The position numbers were made by a program, and so were the translations under genes. Source: Bacillus norwichensis (GTDB lineage: Bacteria > Bacillota > Bacilli > Bacillales > Bacillaceae_C). From it: a stretch of 64,000 nucleotides of DNA. Position 1 is the first letter of the stretch; every line of letters starts with the position of its first letter. Location: NCBI RefSeq assembly GCF_014836955.1, contig NZ_JACSPV010000008.1, positions 76,783-140,782 of the forward strand, read 5' to 3'. This document shows, piece after piece, positions 59,638 through 64,000 of this stretch. Below the pieces are notes generated by a model. That model saw only the letters and a list, made by a program, of their open reading frames with translations. It was not told where the DNA came from and did no database searches.

Positions 59638-59862
59638 TTAAGTTTTATCCAATGAATCCCCGCGCATGAAGCGCTCGAATTCCTCCATGTCTTTATTTTT
59701 TGTATTGGACAGAGAAAGAGGATTTCGTTTTCTTTTTTCATCATCGCCAGATATCCCCAACCGCGAGCTTTGCGTTGCTGTCGGATCATTGATTACACTC
59801 TCATATTTACCGTCGGAGTTAGGGGTAGCATTTGAGTGGACAACATCGTGTTTTCTTGGCAC
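59638..59862 (-). CDS. small hydrophilic protein of unknown function
   Basis: 74 residues from GTG 59862, with AAAGGAG about 9 bases upstream, which makes it a likely real gene. The product is hydrophilic and low in complexity (Asn/Ser/Asp/Lys), with no membrane segment or cysteine, and ends DMEEFERFMRGDSLDKT. Disordered small proteins of this kind are common among Bacilli sporulation-phase proteins, but I do not recognise the family. Confidence 0.5.
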   Translation of the reverse strand: MPRKHDVVHSNATPNSDGKYESVINDPTATQSSRLGISGDDEKRKRNPLSLSNTKNKDMEEFERFMRGDSLDKT

Positions 59863-59972
59863 TGTATCATCTCCTTTTCATTATCTTGGGAAAAACGAAG
59901 GATTTTATGTGAAAAATATTCCTTGATCACATTCATTTGAAAACATTACATATTATAATATTAAGAAAATAT

Positions 59973-60028
59973 TGATTTAATTATTCAATTATATATAATA
60001 TAAGTCAATCAATTTGTAAGCGCTTAAA
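59973..60028 (+). promoter_or_regulatory. promoter with downstream cre site
   Basis: TTGATT (59973-59978), 16-base spacer, TATAAT (59995-60000). At 60015-60028, TGTAAGCGCTTAAA matches the cre consensus TGWAANCGNTNWCA except at one position. It lies just after the expected transcription start, so CcpA would act as a roadblock when glucose is present. Confidence 0.65.
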
Positions 60029-60140
60029 ATGTGTAGAGAAATCTGCCTATTTGTTAGGAATGACTTGTTACAAGCATGAATTCAGATGTTAAATGCATCA
60101 TCATTAGACTCCATCATTAATCAAAAACAAGGAGGAAAAT

Positions 60141-61799
60141 ATGTCTGGTCTACTAAACAAAACGATTGGTCAGTTGTTGGATGAGGTTGCCGGAAAATAT
60201 CCGGAAAACGACGCTGTTGTGTTTCCAAACCGGAAACTTCGCTATTCCTACGAAGGTTTTAATCGACTTTGCCAGCTGGTAGCTAAGGGTTTTATGAAGA
60301 TCGGATTGGAAAAAGGGGATCATCTTGCTGTTTGGACCTCCAATCAGCCGGAGTGGTTGTCAACTCAGTTTGCTACTGGAAAAATGGGAGCGGTGCTTGT
60401 CACGGTAAATACTAATTTTCAAACCACTGAACTTGAATATCTGCTTTCCCATTCAGATTCAACAACACTTATTTTGATGGAGTCATATAAAGAAACATCT
60501 TATGTAGATATGTTGTATGAGATTGTTCCCGAGCTCAAAACCTCCGAACCAGGAAAACTCCAGTCTAAATCACTGCCATATTTGAAAAATGTCATTATTT
60601 TAGGGGAGAAGCGTTTTCCCGGAATGTTCTTATGGTCGGATATATTGAAGCTTGGTGAAGAAGTTGATGATCTAACACTTGCAAGAAGACAAGCGGAGCT
60701 TGAACCGGATGATGTAATCAATATGCAGTATACTTCTGGAACAACAGGTTACCCAAAAGGCGTCATGCTAAGTCATTATAACTTAATTAATAACGCCAAT
60801 AGTATTGCGACCTGCATGGAATTCACAGAAAAAGACCGATTATGTATTCCGGTACCATTTTTTCACACTTTTGGCTGTGTTCTAGGAACACTGACTAGTG
60901 TGACTGCTGGTACGACAATGGTAATTGTAGAAGAATTTCAAGCGGAACAGGTGTTGGAAGCGATTGAAGCGGAAAAATGCACAGCCCTTCACGGTGTCCC
61001 GACAATGTTTATCGCAGAATTGAACCACCCGGATTTTGAAAAATATGATTTAACTTCTTTGCGAACTGGTATAATGGCAGGTTCAACTTGTCCAATTGAA
61101 GTGATGAAGGCTGTAACAGAAAAAATGGGGGCTAAAGAAATTACAATTGCATACGGACAAACGGAGTCATCGCCTGTTATTACTCAAACAAGAACAGATG
61201 ACCGATTGGAAATCCGCGTGGCTACTGTTGGCCGAGCACTTCCGAATGTAGAAGTGAAAATTGTTGAACCGGGTACGAATCGAGCAGTTCCCAATAATGT
61301 AGAAGGAGAATTGTGTACAAGAGGGTACCATGTAATGCGAGGATATTACAAGAATGATAAAGGGACAAGAGAAGCGATTGATGATGAGGGCTGGCTTCAT
61401 ACCGGTGATTTGGCCGTGATGGATGAATATGGATATTGCCGAATTGTAGGTCGTTTGAAAGATATGATTATTCGTGGCGGTGAAAATATTTATCCGCGCG
61501 AAATAGAGGAGTATTTTTACCAACACCCAAAAGTATTGGATGTTCAGGTAGTCGGTGTGCCAGATGAGTTCTTCGGTGAAGAGGCAATGGCCTGGGTAAT
61601 ATTAAAAGAAAACGAAACAGCCTCGGAAGGGGAAATAAAGGATTATTTCAAAAGAAAGATATCCCGTCAAAAAATCCCACGTTACATTCAATTTTGTCAG
61701 GAATTTCCGCTTACAGCATCCGGAAAAATACAAAAATTTAAGCTGCGGCAGAACGGGATTGAATTAATAGATGACCGTGTTTTAAAAGGCAAACCCTAG
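60141..61799 (+). CDS. medium/long-chain acyl-CoA synthetase (AMP-forming)
   Basis: 552 residues, ANL superfamily. P-loop QYTSGTTGYPKGVM, YGQTESSPVITQT, GDLAVMDEYGYCRIVGRLKDMI, RGGENIYPREIEE and the C-terminal Lys in TASGKIQKFKLR. The pattern resembles the YngI/medium-chain ligase branch. It has its own promoter and cre site, so it is expected to be off on glucose and used for fatty-acid or branched-acid catabolism. AAGGAGG precedes ATG 60141. It is a single gene. Confidence 0.85.
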   Translation: MSGLLNKTIGQLLDEVAGKYPENDAVVFPNRKLRYSYEGFNRLCQLVAKGFMKIGLEKGDHLAVWTSNQPEWLSTQFATGKMGAVLVTVNTNFQTTELEYLLSHSDSTTLILMESYKETSYVDMLYEIVPELKTSEPGKLQSKSLPYLKNVIILGEKRFPGMFLWSDILKLGEEVDDLTLARRQAELEPDDVINMQYTSGTTGYPKGVMLSHYNLINNANSIATCMEFTEKDRLCIPVPFFHTFGCVLGTLTSVTAGTTMVIVEEFQAEQVLEAIEAEKCTALHGVPTMFIAELNHPDFEKYDLTSLRTGIMAGSTCPIEVMKAVTEKMGAKEITIAYGQTESSPVITQTRTDDRLEIRVATVGRALPNVEVKIVEPGTNRAVPNNVEGELCTRGYHVMRGYYKNDKGTREAIDDEGWLHTGDLAVMDEYGYCRIVGRLKDMIIRGGENIYPREIEEYFYQHPKVLDVQVVGVPDEFFGEEAMAWVILKENETASEGEIKDYFKRKISRQKIPRYIQFCQEFPLTASGKIQKFKLRQNGIELIDDRVLKGKP

Positions 61800-61810
61800 A
61801 GATTTTTATT

Positions 61811-61983
61811 TAATTTCATTTAGCCCACATCTGTAAGTGATGAGATGAAAGCATATAGGTTATTCATTAAGTGGGGGTAGAATCCGGCTGGAAAAAGTTG
61901 AAGCCTCCGGCGGAATTTTCAGAGGAGATATCTCAAGTGAGTTCGATAAAATCTGGACGTAAGCAGGCAAAGGCGATTTGATA
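61811..61983 (+). repeat. structured intergenic repeat, copy H (degenerate)
   Basis: TTTAATTTCATTTAGCC at the start, GTAAGTGATGAGATGAA, GTGGGGG, GGCTGGAAAAAGTTGAAGCCTCCGG with gaps, then GATAAAATCTGGACG. All family blocks are in order but the stems are worn. Confidence 0.65.
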
Positions 61984-62129
61984 AATCTAATGATTCGGCC
62001 GCAAAGAGCCTAGCTTCAATTTTCCTGCAAAATAATTGTAAACAATGTGAAAGTTCACCGTTCATGAAGAAATAACCCTCATCCTATGATACACTAAAGG
62101 GAAAAAGCAGCCAGGAAAAGGAGATACTC

Positions 62130-63272
62130 ATGGTAAAGACGGTATTATTCGATGTAGATGGTGTGTTATTAAGTGAGGAGCGCTATTTTGACATGTCGGC
62201 CCTTGCTGTATGGGAGGTTTTGATCAGTCCTAATTATTTAGGAATAGATGCTGAAAAATTTAAAACTAACCTCACAGATGATGAAATTAACAATATACGG
62301 AAAGAAATCTTTGTTGATGACAGCGTATTGAAATTTTTAAAAGCAGGTGGATTAAACGCTAATTGGGATATGATCTATTTGACAGCCGCTTATCAGCTCC
62401 TTCACTTATTGGAGCAGGTAAAAGATGAACTTGAGAATAAAATTGAAAAATGGCTGACAAATGAGATTGACCGTAAAATTTTATTGGAAATAGGCGAAGC
62501 ATTGGCTGGGAGAAATCTGACATTCGATTTTCCAAAATTTCTTGATGATTTTCAAAGCGCTGAGCCGACACAGCAGGGGCTTATGGATCACTTGGATTAT
62601 TTATCTAAAGAAAAGTTTGGTGTCGAAACGAGAATGTTCGGGAAGATGGATCAGCTATGGTCAACATGTGAGCTTGTTTCCCAAGAATGGTATGTAGGGG
62701 ATGAGCACGTACTTGAATCTACTGGAAGACCTTCTGTCCAAACGGGAAAAGCTGGATTCATGTCAGATGAAAAAGTGCTTGCCGATAAAGATAAGATTGC
62801 CGATCTTTTTGATATCCTGACAAACAGCGGTGTAAGAATTGGAATAGGTACCGGACGTCCAGAGCTTGAAACGATTGAACCATTCAAAGCATTGGATTGG
62901 ATAAAGCACTTTGACACTAGCTATATCGTTACAGCGGACGATGTGTTACGAGCGGAGCGGGCGTATCCTGAAGGGCCATCCCTTTCAAAGCCACATCCAT
63001 TTACTTATATTAAGGCTTTATCAGGGAAGATGAAGACAGATGACGAGTGTCTCGCAGAAGAATTGCCTATTGAAAATGGCAATGAGACGCTTATTGTTGG
63101 CGATTCTCTTGCGGATTTATTGGCAGCAAGAAAGATGGGGTGCTTGTTTGCAGCGGTCCTTACTGGATTATCTGGACAGGATGCACGTGCTGAATTTGAA
63201 GAATATAATGCGGATTATATTTTAGACGGTGTCCTTGATGTGAAGGATCTTGTATTTTCCCTCGTAAAATAA
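62130..63272 (+). CDS. HAD-superfamily hydrolase
   Basis: 380 residues, long for a HAD phosphatase. Motif I FDVDGVLL (nucleophile Asp), motif II/III region with GIGTGRPELETIEPF, and motif IV VGDSLADLLAARKMG. A ~170-residue helical insertion lies between motif I and the rest, acting as the cap. Similar proteins in Bacilli are annotated only as HAD hydrolases; the substrate is unknown. AAAAGGAG precedes ATG 62130. Confidence 0.75.
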   Translation: MVKTVLFDVDGVLLSEERYFDMSALAVWEVLISPNYLGIDAEKFKTNLTDDEINNIRKEIFVDDSVLKFLKAGGLNANWDMIYLTAAYQLLHLLEQVKDELENKIEKWLTNEIDRKILLEIGEALAGRNLTFDFPKFLDDFQSAEPTQQGLMDHLDYLSKEKFGVETRMFGKMDQLWSTCELVSQEWYVGDEHVLESTGRPSVQTGKAGFMSDEKVLADKDKIADLFDILTNSGVRIGIGTGRPELETIEPFKALDWIKHFDTSYIVTADDVLRAERAYPEGPSLSKPHPFTYIKALSGKMKTDDECLAEELPIENGNETLIVGDSLADLLAARKMGCLFAAVLTGLSGQDARAEFEEYNADYILDGVLDVKDLVFSLVK

Positions 63273-63278
63273 TAGTGA

Positions 63279-63322
63279 AAAGAGATCCTGCTCTTTGTTT
63301 GAGAGCAGGATCTCTTTTTGTA
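63279..63322. terminator. bidirectional terminator
   Basis: AGATCCTGCTCT and AGAGCAGGATCT form a perfect stem around TTGTTTG between convergent genes, with TTTTT after it. Confidence 0.9.
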
Positions 63323-63351
63323 ATTATAAATCCAGATTTATCAAAAGTCGA

Positions 63352-64000
63352 TTAAGCATAATAAGCTGGTATGTTTTCGCTTGGAAGTTCAAGGAACTGA
63401 ACAGCTCTGAGGCCGTCCATTTCAACCAATTCTTTAGCAACTTCATCGTCGACTTTTTTATCGAGGGTAAGAACCATGATGGCTTCTCCACCAGCTTCAG
63501 CTCTTCCAACTTGCATCGTACCAATATTAATCTGGTGGCTGCCTAGGATAGAGCCGACACGTCCAATCATTCCAGGAAGATCGTGGTGTTCGATATATAG
63601 CAAGAAGCGTTCCGGACGAACGTCAACGCTGTATTCGTTCATCTTCACGATACGTGAGCCATAACCGTTAAGGATGGTTGCCCCGATGCTGGCGCTGTCG
63701 TTACCATTATACAAAGTCAATTCCATATAGCTTGCGAAACCTTTGGAAGTCGGATTGTTGGTAACGTTAAAAGAAACTCCTTGGTCATTCAATAAATGAA
63801 GAACGTTAATCATATTAACGGAATCACTTAAATGGTGTGACAGTATTCCTTTAATCATCGTTCTTGTTAAGAAGTCGTTATCCTCTTTAGCCAGATTTCC
63901 ATAATAATTAATTTCAATTTTTTCTGGAGCTTGTTTCAGCAGTTGGATTGCTAGAATTCCAACTTGTTCTCCAAGATCAATAAATGGTTGAAGCTTTTTC
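63352..64000 (-). CDS. serA: D-3-phosphoglycerate dehydrogenase, C-terminal part (runs off the window)
   Basis: The minus-strand frame is open to the window's end, so only the last ~216 residues are seen. They comprise the end of the intervening domain (APEKIEINYYGNLA, MIKGILSHHL) and the regulatory ACT domain (HHDLPGMIGRVGSILG, NIGTMQVGRAEAGGEAIMVL). SerA carries out the first step of serine synthesis; ACT binding of serine usually inhibits it. The dehydrogenase core lies beyond position 64000. Confidence 0.9.
   Translation of the reverse strand, partial: KKLQPFIDLGEQVGILAIQLLKQAPEKIEINYYGNLAKEDNDFLTRTMIKGILSHHLSDSVNMINVLHLLNDQGVSFNVTNNPTSKGFASYMELTLYNGNDSASIGATILNGYGSRIVKMNEYSVDVRPERFLLYIEHHDLPGMIGRVGSILGSHQINIGTMQVGRAEAGGEAIMVLTLDKKVDDEVAKELVEMDGLRAVQFLELPSENIPAYYA

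Noticed and set aside
28332-61983. CRISPR array
   Set aside because: The repeats are ~195 bp, dispersed over 33 kb between genes, and have no regular spacers or cas genes.

Overview
The window comes from an endospore-forming, low-GC Gram-positive of the family Bacillaceae. Evidence: a tetracistronic GerA-type germinant-receptor operon behind a forespore (sigma-G-like) promoter, an S-box (SAM-I) and a preQ1 riboswitch, CcpA-type cre sites, a Fur box, strong AGGAGG ribosome-binding sites, GTG/TTG starts, and a sortase-anchored wall protein. I cannot name the species.

Layout. 0.2-4.3 kb: Fur-boxed iron-uptake operon efeO-efeB-efeU. 4.9-12 kb: S-box with a YezD-like gene, then metQ-metN-metI running without a visible terminator into two pairs of CoA-transferase-family subunits and an OsmC protein. 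12.4-22.4 kb: succinate-semialdehyde dehydrogenase, a signal-less M23 peptidase, an amine-oxidase-like flavoprotein, a DMT exporter, a short-chain dehydrogenase with a cre site, and a 902-residue BTAD/TPR regulator divergent from a cupin. 22.5-26.6 kb: the germinant receptor. 26.7-31 kb: hydroxyacid dehydrogenase, queT with its preQ1 switch, an unlisted 56-residue CxxCxGxG zinc protein, and an aconitase. 31.7-41.1 kb: a 1245-residue wall-anchored metallophosphatase, a decayed patch (tRNA remnants, a frameshifted stump of dtpT), and a two-component system divergent from an ABC transporter of the peptide-antibiotic-resistance type.

41.3-58.5 kb is the most unusual part: a CoA-ester catabolic cluster with an ACAD10/11-like dehydrogenase, an APH-type kinase, a ComB-like phosphatase, an SDR, a YkvI-like transporter, two acyl-CoA ligases, two tandem saccharopine-dehydrogenase-like enzymes, two acyl-CoA carboxyltransferases, a lactamase-fold hydrolase and a biotin carrier. 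A TetR regulator lies inside it, and matching palindromes lie before the dehydrogenase and kinase genes. The pairing of kinase and ACAD parallels the fused mammalian ACAD10/11 proteins and the bacterial levulinate (Lva) pathway, so processing of 4-hydroxyacyl-CoA through a phosphorylated intermediate is a reasonable inference. The biotin carboxylase gene that should complete the carboxylase survives only as a C-terminal scrap, leaving two carboxyltransferases and a carrier without a local ATP-dependent partner.

Eight copies of a structured intergenic repeat of up to about 195 bp lie between 28 and 62 kb, most of them inside or next to this cluster. The repeat can fold as a cloverleaf closed by a 14-bp inverted repeat, followed by two strong hairpins. 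Stem-preserving changes between copies suggest the fold matters. Two copies begin exactly in a stop codon, and most forward copies sit just ahead of the next ribosome-binding site.

58.8-64 kb: an FbpA-like small protein, a small unknown gene, a cre-controlled acyl-CoA ligase, a HAD hydrolase, and the 3' part of serA running off the window.
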